The notes under the pieces are model-generated. The model had not been told where the DNA came from. It searched no databases and worked only from the letters and a program-made list of their open reading frames with translations. This document shows positions 1 to 9,231 of a DNA stretch of 64,000 nt, one piece after another. The stretch covers positions 396,288 to 460,287 of the forward strand of contig JAWKWE010000005.1 in NCBI GenBank assembly GCA_041397645.1. Direction: 5' to 3'. A program made the position numbers and the translations under genes. This stretch comes from Hyphomicrobiaceae bacterium. Lineage in GTDB: Bacteria > Pseudomonadota > Alphaproteobacteria > Rhizobiales > Hyphomicrobiaceae. Positions within the stretch are counted from its first letter, which is position 1. Each line of letters opens with the position of its first letter.

Positions 1-75
1 CCGCCGACGTCCTGTTTCTTCAATGTTCGATGACTTCACGCGCCGGCCGTCCTATAGGGGACCAGAGAATTCAAT

Positions 76-720
76 GTGCCGCGTGGTTCGATGTATCAGG
101 TCAAGGAAATCTTCTACACATTGCAGGGCGAAGGCGCCAACGCGGGCACACCGGCGGTGTTCTGCCGTTTTGCGGGCTGCAATCTTTGGAGTGGCCGAGA
201 AGTTGACCGGGAAAGCGCCGTTTGCCGCTTCTGCGATACCGATTTTGTGGGCACCGATGGATCGGGCGGCGGCAAATTCGCCGACGCCCACGACCTCGCC
301 AAGGCTTGCCGCGCCGCTATGACCGGGCAGTCCGGCCCCAGCCTTGTCGTACTTACGGGCGGCGAGCCGATGCTCCAGGTCGACACAGAATTGGTCAACG
401 CACTCCATGACGAAGGCTTTGCGATTGCCATCGAGACCAACGGCACCCTCCCGGTCCCAGACGACATCGACTGGATCTGCGTATCGCCCAAGGCCGGCGC
501 GCCTCTGAAGCAGACGCGCGGCGATGAGTTGAAGCTCGTCTACCCCCAGAGCGATCTCTTGCCCGAGGCGGTAAAGGGGCTCGATTTTGATCACTTCTTT
601 CTGCAGCCGATGGACGGGCCCGCTCAGGCGGAGAACACAAAAGCCGCGGTCGCCTATTGCATGGCCAATCCACCCTGGCGGCTTTCAGTTCAAACCCACA
701 AGGTCCTTGGGATCCGCTAG
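76..720 (+). CDS. queE: 7-carboxy-7-deazaguanine synthase (QueE)
   Basis: Radical SAM enzyme that ring-contracts 6-carboxytetrahydropterin to 7-carboxy-7-deazaguanine on the way to preQ0 and queuosine. The N-terminal YTLQGEG motif and a cysteine cluster at about residues 35, 50 and 53 give the CX14CX2C spacing of one QueE subgroup rather than the ordinary radical SAM CX3CX2C. VLTGGEP follows near residue 95. The GTG at 76 has GAGAA six bases upstream; an ATG at 91 is the alternative start. queD and queF follow on the same strand. No queC is visible; it could lie to the left. Confidence 0.93.
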   Translation: MPRGSMYQVKEIFYTLQGEGANAGTPAVFCRFAGCNLWSGREVDRESAVCRFCDTDFVGTDGSGGGKFADAHDLAKACRAAMTGQSGPSLVVLTGGEPMLQVDTELVNALHDEGFAIAIETNGTLPVPDDIDWICVSPKAGAPLKQTRGDELKLVYPQSDLLPEAVKGLDFDHFFLQPMDGPAQAENTKAAVAYCMANPPWRLSVQTHKVLGIR

Positions 721-858
721 AGAAACCCGCTAAAATGCATATGTTGTAGGGGCTGTGCCTGCAGTTAACTCTGCGCCAGCGTGCTGGGCGGCCCTTTTAT
801 ACGATCTGCGACGCCGCGGGGCTGGTTTGAGGCGGCGAAATCGCCTATTTGACCCACC

Positions 859-1245
859 ATGCGTATCTATCGAGACTTCCAGTTCGAGGCGGCCCACTTC
901 CTCCCCTCGGCACCGCAAGGCCATCCGAATTCCCGCATTCACGGGCATTCGTTCCGTGCGCGCATCCTGATCGAAGGCGAGCCCAGCGCCGATACCGGCT
1001 TGATCTTCCATTTTGACGACCTGTCCTCCGCGATTGCAGAGGCGCAGGACGCGCTTGACCATCGCCTGCTGAACGAGGTCGAGGGCCTTGAGAAGCCCAC
1101 TCTCGAATTAATCGCCATTTGGCTGTGGAACCGGCTGTCGAACAAAGTGCCGGGATTGGCGCAGATCGAGGTTCATCGCGACAGTTGCCACGAAGGTTGC
1201 ATCTATACCGGCCCATCGCGGCAGTCGCGATTGGCAGCGGAATAG
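859..1245 (+). CDS. queD: 6-carboxy-5,6,7,8-tetrahydropterin synthase (QueD), catalytic Cys replaced
   Basis: PTPS/QueD-family protein of 128 aa that should convert dihydroneopterin triphosphate to carboxytetrahydropterin, the QueE substrate. Zinc ligands are His13 (FEAAHFL) and His28/His30 (HGHSF). Compared with the remembered E. coli sequence, the catalytic cysteine a few residues before HGH is Asn24 here (GHPNSRIHGH). The C-terminal SCHEGCIY segment is kept. Placement between queE and queF supports the pathway role. The 138 bases after queE hold no other gene I can support. Confidence 0.9.
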   Translation: MRIYRDFQFEAAHFLPSAPQGHPNSRIHGHSFRARILIEGEPSADTGLIFHFDDLSSAIAEAQDALDHRLLNEVEGLEKPTLELIAIWLWNRLSNKVPGLAQIEVHRDSCHEGCIYTGPSRQSRLAAE

Positions 1246-1266
1246 GTTTGGAGAGTCTGAGGAGCC

Positions 1267-1728
1267 ATGGGCCGCAAAGGACAGGGCGTCACACTTCTTG
1301 GCAAGCAGACCCCGCTTCCGGAACACCCGGACGCCGCCACGCTGGAGCGCGTCGCCAATCCGCACGCCGACACGTTCTACGTCGCGCGCTTCACGCAGCC
1401 CGAGTTCACATCGCTATGTCCTGTGACGGGACAGCCGGACTTCGCGCACCTCGTTATTGACTACGTACCTGGCGACTGGCTGGTGGAAAGCAAGAGTCTC
1501 AAGCTCTACCTCGCCTCCTTTCGCAACCACGGAGCATTCCACGAGGATTGCACCGTTGCCATAGGCAAGCGCATCGCAAAGCTTCTGGATCCGCATTACT
1601 TGCGCATCGGCGGATATTGGTATCCGCGCGGCGGTATGCCCATCGACGTATTCTGGCAGACCGGCAAGCTCCCCGACGGCGTCTGGTTGCCCGACCAGGG
1701 TGTTGCGCCCTATCGCGGCCGCGGCTGA
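1267..1728 (+). CDS. queF: NADPH-dependent preQ0 reductase (QueF)
   Basis: Reduces the nitrile of 7-cyano-7-deazaguanine to preQ1. At 153 aa it is the short, single-domain type of the T-fold QueF family. Visible residues are the nucleophile Cys51 (SLCPVTGQPD), Asp58, the substrate-binding stretch from Glu74 (ESKSLKLYL), and His92/Glu93 (FHEDC). It starts 22 bases after queD and is probably co-transcribed with it. It converges on the pirin gene with only 16 bases between the stop codons. Confidence 0.95.
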   Translation: MGRKGQGVTLLGKQTPLPEHPDAATLERVANPHADTFYVARFTQPEFTSLCPVTGQPDFAHLVIDYVPGDWLVESKSLKLYLASFRNHGAFHEDCTVAIGKRIAKLLDPHYLRIGGYWYPRGGMPIDVFWQTGKLPDGVWLPDQGVAPYRGRG

Positions 1729-1744
1729 TCGCAACACGATCTGA

Positions 1745-2689
1745 TCATTCAGCGGGATGTTGAGGCGGACCGTCGCCTGGAAGCGGGATGAATTCGTCGG
1801 CATCCCCAGGCACGATGTCGAATTTGCCGGAACGCCACTCTGCTTTGGCCTGTTCGATACGTTCCTTTGAACTCGAAACAAAGTTCCACCAGATGTGTCG
1901 TGGGCCGTCCATGGGTTCGCCGCCAAACAGCATCAACCGGGCATTGCTCTCTGCCAGGATTGAAATTCTGTCACCGGGGCGAAAGACGAGAAGCTGCCCG
2001 GACCCGAAGCCCTGTCCCGCCACATCGATGCGTCCAGAGGCGATGTAGGCCGCGCGTTCTTCGTGCGTATCGTCGAGCGGAAGCACACTGCCCGGCGCAA
2101 CGACGGCCTCCGCATAAAAGCAATCGTGCGGGAAATCGACCGGCGAATTGGCGCCATAGATATCGCCAAGTATCACGCGCACGCGCTTTCCTTCTCCAGT
2201 GATGCGCGGCAACTCTTGCGAGCTGAAGTGTGAAAATAGCGGTGCGGTTTCTTCATGCTCTTTCGGCAGTGCCATCCAGGACTGGATGCCGAACATTCGC
2301 TGCCCCTTCGTCCGGGCATCCGCTGGCGTGCGTTCTGAGTGTACGATGCCGCAACCCGCTGTCATCAGGTTGACCGCACCGGGCTCGATGGCCCGTGCGG
2401 TGCCTAGACTATCGCGATGGAAAATCTGTCCTTCAAAAAGATAAGTCACGGTCGACAAGCCGATATGGGGATGCGGGCGCACATCGAGCCCCTCTCCGTC
2501 GAGAAAAGTCGCCGGCCCCATCTGATCGAAGAAAATGAAGGGCCCGACCATCTGGCGCTGAGCAGACGGCAACGCCCGCCGCACCTCAAAGCCCCCGAGA
2601 TCGCGAGCGCGCGGAATGATAAGCTGCTCGATCACATCGCAGCTGCGGGCATCGCCAGGAACAGGATCGTTATCCTTCAGCCAGCTCAT
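1745..2689 (-). CDS. Pirin family cupin protein
   Basis: 314-aa bicupin of the pirin family, iron-binding proteins whose characterised members include quercetinases and transcriptional cofactors. The N-terminal cupin carries the metal-site pattern RPHPHIGLSTVTYLFEG with a following FHRDS and HSERT, giving the usual three histidines and a glutamate. The pirin C-terminal domain follows (about residues 190-290). It is transcribed away from the metallo-hydrolase gene's end with 97 non-coding bases between. The substrate cannot be read from sequence. Confidence 0.88.
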   Translation of the reverse strand: MSWLKDNDPVPGDARSCDVIEQLIIPRARDLGGFEVRRALPSAQRQMVGPFIFFDQMGPATFLDGEGLDVRPHPHIGLSTVTYLFEGQIFHRDSLGTARAIEPGAVNLMTAGCGIVHSERTPADARTKGQRMFGIQSWMALPKEHEETAPLFSHFSSQELPRITGEGKRVRVILGDIYGANSPVDFPHDCFYAEAVVAPGSVLPLDDTHEERAAYIASGRIDVAGQGFGSGQLLVFRPGDRISILAESNARLMLFGGEPMDGPRHIWWNFVSSSKERIEQAKAEWRSGKFDIVPGDADEFIPLPGDGPPQHPAE

Positions 2690-2786
2690 CGACGCCTCCG
2701 CGTTCAGCGTACTACTCTGCTAGAAGTGGGGTCGTTATGCGCAATGTCAACGAAGGAAAGAACACCCAACGTCTCGAAACGGGCCT

Positions 2787-3584
2787 TCATGTAAATGACA
2801 GGACCATGCCGTCGTAGGCGGGTTCAATGCCTTCCGGCAAATCACGCTTCAGCGTCTCGTAATCGAGATCGCTGGTCATATGAGTGAGGATGGTGCGCTT
2901 CGGCTTTAGCTTCTGGGCCCATGCCACAGCCTGCTTGACACTAAAATGACTCGGGTGGGGTGTCTGGCGCAGAGCATCGACGATCCACACATCGAGACCT
3001 TGCAGCAATTGCACGGACGCTTCTGGCAACTCTGAAATATCGGGCGAATACGCGAGGTTTGAGATGCGATAGCCCAGGCTTGTAATGTCGCCGTGAATCT
3101 GCGGGATGGGCAGCGCGGTGAGGGCGCCGCCTGGGCCCTCTATGACAACAGGACTTTGCCCGTCGATTTCGTGCCCATTGAGAATAGGCGTGTAACTTGA
3201 GCCATCCGGCGTCTTGAAGCAGTACGTGAAGCGCTTGCGCAGACTCTCGCCCGTCGCAGCATCGAAATACACGTCGACGCGCTTTTTCATGGCGTAGGCC
3301 ACCATGCGCAAATCGTCGATACCGTGGGTGTGGTCGGCGTGGTCGTGCGTATAGAGCACGCCATCCAGCGCAGTCAGGCGCACCGAGAGTATTTGAGCGC
3401 GGAAATCGGGCGAGGTGTCGATGAGGACAGCGGTCTGACCATTCCGTCCCTTGCGCTCGACAAGCGCGGAACAGCGCAAGCGGCGGTTCTTCGGATTTTC
3501 AGGGTCACACTGACCCCACGTCATGCCTATCCGCGGCACGCCACCGGAAGAACCACAGCCTAGAATGGTGAAACGGTAGCTCAT
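2787..3584 (-). CDS. MBL-fold metallo-hydrolase (PhnP/YcbX-like)
   Basis: 265-aa metallo-beta-lactamase-fold hydrolase. THDHADH at residues 79-85 is the dinuclear metal motif. An N-terminal LGCGSSGGVPRIG stretch and distal IHGD and LTHMTSD segments supply further ligands. It resembles the phosphodiesterase-type hydrolases usually found next to tatD in alphaproteobacteria. Its start overlaps the tatD end by four bases, so the two are probably translationally coupled. The substrate is not known. Confidence 0.85.
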   Translation of the reverse strand: MSYRFTILGCGSSGGVPRIGMTWGQCDPENPKNRRLRCSALVERKGRNGQTAVLIDTSPDFRAQILSVRLTALDGVLYTHDHADHTHGIDDLRMVAYAMKKRVDVYFDAATGESLRKRFTYCFKTPDGSSYTPILNGHEIDGQSPVVIEGPGGALTALPIPQIHGDITSLGYRISNLAYSPDISELPEASVQLLQGLDVWIVDALRQTPHPSHFSVKQAVAWAQKLKPKRTILTHMTSDLDYETLKRDLPEGIEPAYDGMVLSFT

Positions 3585-4384
3585 GCATAGGCCTGCGTTG
3601 GCGCGGCTGAACGCGGAACCTTTGTGAACAGGCCGAAGAAATTTTCGGTCGTCACCTTGGCAATTTCATCCTCGCTCACGCCTTTGACATCGGCGAGCGC
3701 CTTCGCAGTGTGAACGATGAGTGCTGGTTCGTTAACCTTGCCCCGATAGGGCTCCGGCGCCAAGAACGGCGCGTCTGTCTCAAGCAGCAGCCGGTCCATG
3801 GGAATGTCGCGAGCGATTTCGCGCAAGGCATCCGACTTCTTGAAGCTGATGACGCCCGAGAAGGAGACGTACAGGCCGAGATCGACCGCTCCCATCGCCA
3901 GCTCGCGGCCGCCGGTGAAGCAATGAAGGATGGCCGGGAACGGCCCCTTTGCATGTTCGTCCTTCAGGATCGCGAGCGTGTCGGCGTCCGCATCGCGCGT
4001 ATGGATCTCAAGAGGCAATCCGGTCTCGCGCGCGGCGGCGATGTGATTACGGAAACCTTCGGCCTGCGCCGCAGGAGTTGAGTGCTTGTAGAAATAATCG
4101 AGACCAGCCTCGCCAATCGAAACGATCTTGGGATGTCGTGACAGTCGAACGATCTCGGCGACGGGAATGTCAAGCTCCTCATGCGCATTGTGCGGATGGG
4201 TTCCCACCGAGCCATACACATTGTCGAAACGTTCGATGACTGCTTTGACGTCATCGAACTTCCGAATTCGTGTCGAGATATTCACCAGAATGCCAACGCC
4301 AGCAGCTTTGGCACGTTCGACGACACCGTCCAGATCTTTCGCAAACTCGTGACGGTCGATATGGCAATGACGATCGACAAGCAT
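3581..4384 (-). CDS. tatD: TatD family metal-dependent hydrolase
   Basis: 267-aa TIM-barrel metal-dependent nuclease of the TatD/YcfH family. Metal-binding landmarks are DRHCHID near the N-terminus, GEAGLDYFY around residue 93, EIHTRDAD, LHCFTGG and ETDAPFLAPEPYRGKVNEP near the C-terminus. The family acts as 3'-5' DNase or D-aminoacyl-tRNA deacylase. The gene is one base-overlapped by metG (TGATG) and four bases by the MBL gene, placing it in a tight minus-strand operon. Confidence 0.92.
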   Translation of the reverse strand: MLVDRHCHIDRHEFAKDLDGVVERAKAAGVGILVNISTRIRKFDDVKAVIERFDNVYGSVGTHPHNAHEELDIPVAEIVRLSRHPKIVSIGEAGLDYFYKHSTPAAQAEGFRNHIAAARETGLPLEIHTRDADADTLAILKDEHAKGPFPAILHCFTGGRELAMGAVDLGLYVSFSGVISFKKSDALREIARDIPMDRLLLETDAPFLAPEPYRGKVNEPALIVHTAKALADVKGVSEDEIAKVTTENFFGLFTKVPRSAAPTQAYA

Positions 4385-6060
4385 CAGGTCTTCTTGCCCT
4401 CAGCTTTGGCCTGAGCTTCGCGTTTTGCCTTCTCGCGTTCGGCAGCGCGTTTGGCTTCCTTGGCCGCTTTGGCCTGGCGCTGTTGTTCAGCCGACGACCC
4501 TGCGGACTTGGCGGCTTCCTCGGCGGGATCGACGTAGCGCGGGAAGACGCCTTCTGGTTCAGAGATCGCAGTGCCCGCCACAAGACGGCCTGTCTCCCCC
4601 AGATGCACAAAGGCACGGCGATCCGGCGGCACAGCAAGCTGATCGAGCAACTTGGCGCAGCTCTCCGGCATCACTGGGCTGGCAAGGATGGCAAACTGGC
4701 GCACGCACTCCGCCGTCACATAGAGAACAGTCTCCATGCGCTCTGGATCGGCCCTTTTCTTCGCCCACGGCTCTTCGGCTGCGAAGTAGCGATTGGCTTG
4801 CGCAATCACACCCCAGACAGCGTCAAGGTAGGAGGTGATGGCCTGACGGTTCATCGCTTCGCGCGCTTGCGCGTAAAGCGCATCGGTTGCGGCGAGCAAA
4901 GCATTGTCGGCCTCGCTGAAATTGCGCGGGGTTGGGAGCTTTCCCTCACAGTTCTTGTAGATCATCGACAGCGAGCGTTGCGCCAGGTTGCCGAGGTTGT
5001 TGGCAAGATCGGCGTTGATGCGGTTCGCGATGGCCTCGGGCGAATAGTTCCCGTCCTGTCCCCACATCACCTCGCGCAGAAAGAAGTAGCGCACCTGCTC
5101 GCGTCCGTAGGCTTTGACGAGATCGAACGGATCTACGACGTTGCCGACCGTTTTCGACATTTTCTCGCCCTTGTTCAGAACGAACCCGTGGCCGAACACC
5201 CGTTTTGGCAACGCCACTCCTGCGCTCATCAAAAACGCGGGCCAATAAATTGCATGAAAGCGAATGATGTCCTTGCCGATAACGTGGACGTTGGCTGGCC
5301 AGTATTTCTTGCGAGGATTATCGCCCGCATTCAACAAACCGGTGGCGGTGATATAGTTGTTGAGCGCGTCAATCCACACGTACATGACGTGACCCGGTGC
5401 ATCCGGCACCGGAATGCCCCAGTCGAGCGTTGAGCGGGAGATCGAGAGATCCTCAAGTCCCATCTTCACAAATGAGATGACCTCGTTGCGTCGATCGGGC
5501 GGAAGAATGAAGTCCGGGTTGGCCTCATAATGAGCGAGCAGCTTGTCTTGATAAGCGGAGAGACGGAAGAAATAGGTCTCCTCTTCGGTCCATTCGACGG
5601 GCGTGCCGTTCTGCGTTTCGAATCTCTGGCCGTCGCGGACTTCAGTCTCGCTCTCTTTGAAATAGGTTTCCTGACGTACTGAGTACCAGCCGCCATACTT
5701 TTTCTTGAAGATGTCGCCGTTTGCTTCCATGCGGCGCCACAGCTCCGCGCACGCCTCGTAGTGGCGCTGCTGGGTGGTGCGGATGAAATCATCGTTTGAC
5801 AGGCCCAGCACGCTCGCCATTTCGACAAAGCGCGCTGCGTTGCGGTCAGCGAGTTCACGCGGGCTGATGCCTTCCTTCACGGCCGTCTGTTTCATCTTGA
5901 GGCCGTGCTCGTCGGTGCCTGTCAGGAAGAAGACATCCTTGCCGTCAGCGCGCTCGAAACGCGCGATGGCGTCCGTTGCGATAGCTTCGTAGGCATGGCC
6001 GATGTGCGGCACGCCGTTGGGATAGGAAATGGCGGTCGTGATATAGAAGGTCTCAGTCAC
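4384..6060 (-). CDS. metG: Methionyl-tRNA synthetase
   Basis: Class I synthetase that charges tRNA-Met. HIGH is at residues 19-22 (PHIGH) and the KMSKT signature spans residues 300-304. The connective region lacks zinc-knuckle cysteines, as in the zinc-free form of MetRS. The protein is 558 aa; after about residue 515 it carries a very charged Ala/Lys/Glu-rich helical tail instead of the C-terminal dimerisation domain of the longer form. It is in an operon with tatD downstream and holB upstream. Confidence 0.96.
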   Translation of the reverse strand: MTETFYITTAISYPNGVPHIGHAYEAIATDAIARFERADGKDVFFLTGTDEHGLKMKQTAVKEGISPRELADRNAARFVEMASVLGLSNDDFIRTTQQRHYEACAELWRRMEANGDIFKKKYGGWYSVRQETYFKESETEVRDGQRFETQNGTPVEWTEEETYFFRLSAYQDKLLAHYEANPDFILPPDRRNEVISFVKMGLEDLSISRSTLDWGIPVPDAPGHVMYVWIDALNNYITATGLLNAGDNPRKKYWPANVHVIGKDIIRFHAIYWPAFLMSAGVALPKRVFGHGFVLNKGEKMSKTVGNVVDPFDLVKAYGREQVRYFFLREVMWGQDGNYSPEAIANRINADLANNLGNLAQRSLSMIYKNCEGKLPTPRNFSEADNALLAATDALYAQAREAMNRQAITSYLDAVWGVIAQANRYFAAEEPWAKKRADPERMETVLYVTAECVRQFAILASPVMPESCAKLLDQLAVPPDRRAFVHLGETGRLVAGTAISEPEGVFPRYVDPAEEAAKSAGSSAEQQRQAKAAKEAKRAAEREKAKREAQAKAEGKKT

Positions 6061-6116
6061 GAATGATACTCGATCATAAAGAGATGTTGGTCTGCGCTAC
6101 ACGGCGAAAGCGCACC

Positions 6117-7238
6117 TCATCTCCGAGCCGCCGCTTCGAGCCGGGACAAAGTGTCTAGGATGAGCGACTTGCGATCGAGATTGAGCGCCGCAGCGTCCGC
6201 CTTGTCGCGCAGCAGTGTTTCCCACAACTGGGCATAGGTAGCAAGTTTGCCAGCCCCCATAAGCCGCTTTGCCGCTGCGATGTCGCCGCTTCTCCCCTCC
6301 CCCGTCGCGCCAGCCCGGACCAGTCGGTTGAGCTGGTCAAAGAAAAGATCGTAAAAAAGCTCGAATTTCTGCTCTTGAGCCGCCGGTTGCAGGTCGTCGG
6401 CAAGAGTATGAGCGCCAGCGATATCGAGTGCGGGCAGGTTTGCAAAAATCTTATCGATGTGCGCCTGCAGGGCCAGCCCCCCTCCCTCCATAAGGGCAAG
6501 GAGGCGGCGCGGGCTGCCTTTGGCGAGGCCTTCAAGATTGGCAAAGTCGTCTTCGTTGAGCGGAGGCTTTTCGGCGGCAGACAGAGCGGCTTGCGCTGCC
6601 TTGCGCAAATCATCCCCGCCAAGCGGCTCCAAGGCCAGTGTCCGGCAACGCGAACGTATGGTGGCCAATAGTCGCCCCGGCGCCGAAGATACGATCAAAA
6701 ACACCGTGTTTGGGGGAGGCTCTTCAAGAGACTTCAACAGTGCATTGGCCGCGTTGATATTCAGTTCGTCGGCGCTATCGACGATCACCACGCGCCAGCC
6801 CTGCTCACCGGCACTCAGCGACAGGAAGGATCGCAGGCGGCGAACCTCGTCGACCGGAATGGTCGACGAAAACCGCTTGCCCTTAGGATCATAGGGCCGT
6901 CTGATGACGATCAGACCAGGATGAGAGCGTGCGATGATTTGCCGGGCGGTGGTCGAACCCGGCTCAATGACGAGCCCCGAGGCAAACATGCCGCGCTCGT
7001 CGGGACGCGCGAGGATTGCACCGGCCGCCTTGTAGGACAGCGTCGCTTTACCGATGCCTTCTTCCCCTGTCACAAGCCACGCATGGTGCATCTTGCCCGA
7101 GGCAAGAGCATTGGACAGCGTGGTCTCTGCCGCTGTCTGACCATAAATGGCCTTGGTCTCGCGTGGATGCGGAAAGCCTTCAAGGCGGTCAGCCTCGGGC
7201 AATGCCTCGATGTCGGCTGTAACGGGCGCACGCGCCAT
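6117..7238 (-). CDS. holB: DNA polymerase III subunit delta prime
   Basis: 373-aa clamp-loader subunit that helps load the beta sliding clamp. A Walker A-like GEEGIGKAT lies at about residues 58-66. EEPPPNTVFLIVSS and the TIRSRCRTL sensor-type SRC motif follow, and there is a helical collar domain in the C-terminal third. It starts three bases after tmk ends, the classic tmk-holB arrangement. There are 56 bases between it and metG. Confidence 0.93.
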   Translation of the reverse strand: MARAPVTADIEALPEADRLEGFPHPRETKAIYGQTAAETTLSNALASGKMHHAWLVTGEEGIGKATLSYKAAGAILARPDERGMFASGLVIEPGSTTARQIIARSHPGLIVIRRPYDPKGKRFSSTIPVDEVRRLRSFLSLSAGEQGWRVVIVDSADELNINAANALLKSLEEPPPNTVFLIVSSAPGRLLATIRSRCRTLALEPLGGDDLRKAAQAALSAAEKPPLNEDDFANLEGLAKGSPRRLLALMEGGGLALQAHIDKIFANLPALDIAGAHTLADDLQPAAQEQKFELFYDLFFDQLNRLVRAGATGEGRSGDIAAAKRLMGAGKLATYAQLWETLLRDKADAAALNLDRKSLILDTLSRLEAAARR

Positions 7239-7241
7239 GGA

Positions 7242-7871
7242 TCAAAGCACCTTGGCCAGAAGACGCTCGCTGACCGCCTGCCAGACGGCTGCCTCAACAT
7301 TTTCGGGCGAGAGCAAGCCGTCGATGATCACGCAGCGATCAGGTTCGGCTTCCGCAATTTCCAAAAAGCCCTGACGAAGGAACTGATGCGTCTCGAGGCG
7401 TGCTGCATCATAACGCGATAGCGTTCCCCGGGAATTCGCCCGCTCCATGGCGATCTCCGGCGGCAGATCGATGATAAGTGTCAAGGACGGGTAGTCTGGA
7501 GCAACTGTGTACTTCTCTAACTGCGCTATGAGTTCACGCTCCAGGCGATAAAGCATACCTTGATAGACACGGGTGGAATCCATGAAGCGGTCGGAGATCA
7601 CCCATGTTCCCTCATCCAGCGCAGGCCGAATGACGCCCGTCATATGCTCCGCACGCGCGGCAGCAAACAACAGCAGCTCCGTAACCGGATCCTGCGGATG
7701 ATCTTTCAAAATGATGGAGCGGATATCTTCGCCCATCGACGTGCCGCCTGGTTCGCGCGTTACGAGCGTCGCGATGCCGGCGCCCTCGAGGCGCGCGGCA
7801 AGGCGCTTGGCCTGGGTAGACTTGCCAGCGGCCTCGCCGCCTTCGAAGGTGATGAATTTTCCGCGTGTCAT
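7242..7871 (-). CDS. tmk: Thymidylate kinase
   Basis: Phosphorylates dTMP to dTDP. 209 aa, the normal length. The P-loop FEGGEAAGKSTQ is at residues 9-20, the DRFMDST motif contacts dTMP, and a lid region follows (ERANSRGTLSRYD). Both the P-loop Lys and the DR arginine are present, so it should be active. It sits immediately upstream of holB in the same transcription unit, and 51 bases separate it from the carboxypeptidase gene. Confidence 0.96.
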   Translation of the reverse strand: MTRGKFITFEGGEAAGKSTQAKRLAARLEGAGIATLVTREPGGTSMGEDIRSIILKDHPQDPVTELLLFAAARAEHMTGVIRPALDEGTWVISDRFMDSTRVYQGMLYRLERELIAQLEKYTVAPDYPSLTLIIDLPPEIAMERANSRGTLSRYDAARLETHQFLRQGFLEIAEAEPDRCVIIDGLLSPENVEAAVWQAVSERLLAKVL

Positions 7872-7922
7872 GCCAGTTCCTGCTCGCCGCGCGCTCCGGG
7901 GTTCGCGCTCTTGCAGCGGACC

Positions 7923-9116
7923 TTACAGCGTCAAACGCCGCAACGCCATGATCACCAGAGTATCGATACCCCGCCACGCCAAACCGGCAGGTTCCACATC
8001 TTCCTGAGCGTAAAGGGGAATTTCGGCCGAGGCGCTGGATGTACTGGAGATCTTCAGTGTCGCCACCTGATCGCCTTTACGCACGGGCGGCTTGAGTGGC
8101 GCGCGATATACGATTTCAGCCGACAGGCGCTGATTGGCGGGGTATTTCGGCAGAGAGATGGTGACATCTCCCTTGCTGGTCAGCGGCACGAACATTTTGC
8201 TGCCGCCCCATACGCGCGCCCGTCCGACGACTTCATTGTCGTCAAAGACCCGAACCTTGCTGAAGGCGTTGAAACCCCACTCCAAGAGTTTGGCGGATTC
8301 GGCCTTGCGCGCATCTGCAGTCTGTAATCCGCTGACCACGACAATCAACCGTTTCCCGTCACGCACCGCCGACCCGACGAGGCCGTAGCCTGCCTCGTTG
8401 GTATGACCTGTCTTGAGACCATCAGCACCAATATCCAGAAACAGCAGCGGATTGCGGTTGTAGAACTTGTGCTTGCGGTACAGAAATTCTTTTTGTCCGA
8501 ACACGGAATACTGGTCGGGATATTCCTTGATCAAGTACTGCGCAAGCAGAGCCAGCTCGCGCATTGTCATCAGCTGGTTTTCGTTTGGCAGGCCCGTCGC
8601 GTTACCAAAAGTCGATTTCGTCAATCCGATGCGGCGGGCCTCTTGCGTCATCAGTCTAGCAAAAGCGGCCTCGCTGCCTGCCATCGCTTCAGCGACTGCA
8701 ATGCAGGCATCATTGCCGGATTGAATTGCGATGCCCCGGATGAGATCACCGACCGTTGCTGTGGTGTTGACAGGAACCATCATGGCCGACGTTCTCGACG
8801 GCGCCCCACCCTTGCGCCAGGCGTTTACGCTCATGGTGTATTCATCGGAGGTGGAAACCTTCCCCTCCTTGATCGCCTTGAACAGCACAGCAAGTGTCAT
8901 TAGCTTGCTCATGCTGGCGGGGGGCGCAAGTTCATCGGCGCGCTGCTGGAACAGTACGGCACCAGTTGCCGCGTCGATCAGGATCGCTCGCGCGGCCTTC
9001 GTCGTGTAGCCTTGGTCGCCTTGCGCAACTCCAGGCAATACGCTCAAAGCAAGAAAGGCGAATGCAAGGATTGCGAGCGCCGCCTGCCGCACCGCTGGGA
9101 TAGTGGATCTTGCCAT
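7923..9116 (-). CDS. Serine-type D-Ala-D-Ala carboxypeptidase (PBP5/6 type)
   Basis: Exported low-molecular-weight penicillin-binding protein (397 aa) that trims the terminal D-Ala of peptidoglycan stem peptides. There is a hydrophobic signal peptide over residues 10-31. The three active-site motifs are SMSK at 68-71, SGN at 133-135 and KTG at 235-237. A PBP5-like C-terminal beta domain follows, ending in an amphipathic segment likely to anchor it to the membrane. rlpA upstream is also a septal wall gene. Confidence 0.93.
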   Translation of the reverse strand: MARSTIPAVRQAALAILAFAFLALSVLPGVAQGDQGYTTKAARAILIDAATGAVLFQQRADELAPPASMSKLMTLAVLFKAIKEGKVSTSDEYTMSVNAWRKGGAPSRTSAMMVPVNTTATVGDLIRGIAIQSGNDACIAVAEAMAGSEAAFARLMTQEARRIGLTKSTFGNATGLPNENQLMTMRELALLAQYLIKEYPDQYSVFGQKEFLYRKHKFYNRNPLLFLDIGADGLKTGHTNEAGYGLVGSAVRDGKRLIVVVSGLQTADARKAESAKLLEWGFNAFSKVRVFDDNEVVGRARVWGGSKMFVPLTSKGDVTISLPKYPANQRLSAEIVYRAPLKPPVRKGDQVATLKISSTSSASAEIPLYAQEDVEPAGLAWRGIDTLVIMALRRLTL

Positions 9117-9231
9117 TCAGTTCACTCTATCGGCCGCACAACTCTGCACCCCGGGGCCGAGGAATCCCGCATGCCCGGAGTGTCGCGGCCAGCATAGAAG
9201 CTGTCAACGGCACAATCGTGAAATTACGGAC

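Noticed and set aside
1..75. End of an upstream gene such as queC
   Set aside because: One frame is open only to a TGA at 31-33 and gives too few residues to recognise; nothing can be claimed.
721..858. preQ1 riboswitch before queD
   Set aside because: The short preQ1 aptamer core and A-rich tail are not seen in these 138 bases.
4270..5433. 387-codon plus-strand frame
   Set aside because: Antisense to metG, which has all synthetase motifs.
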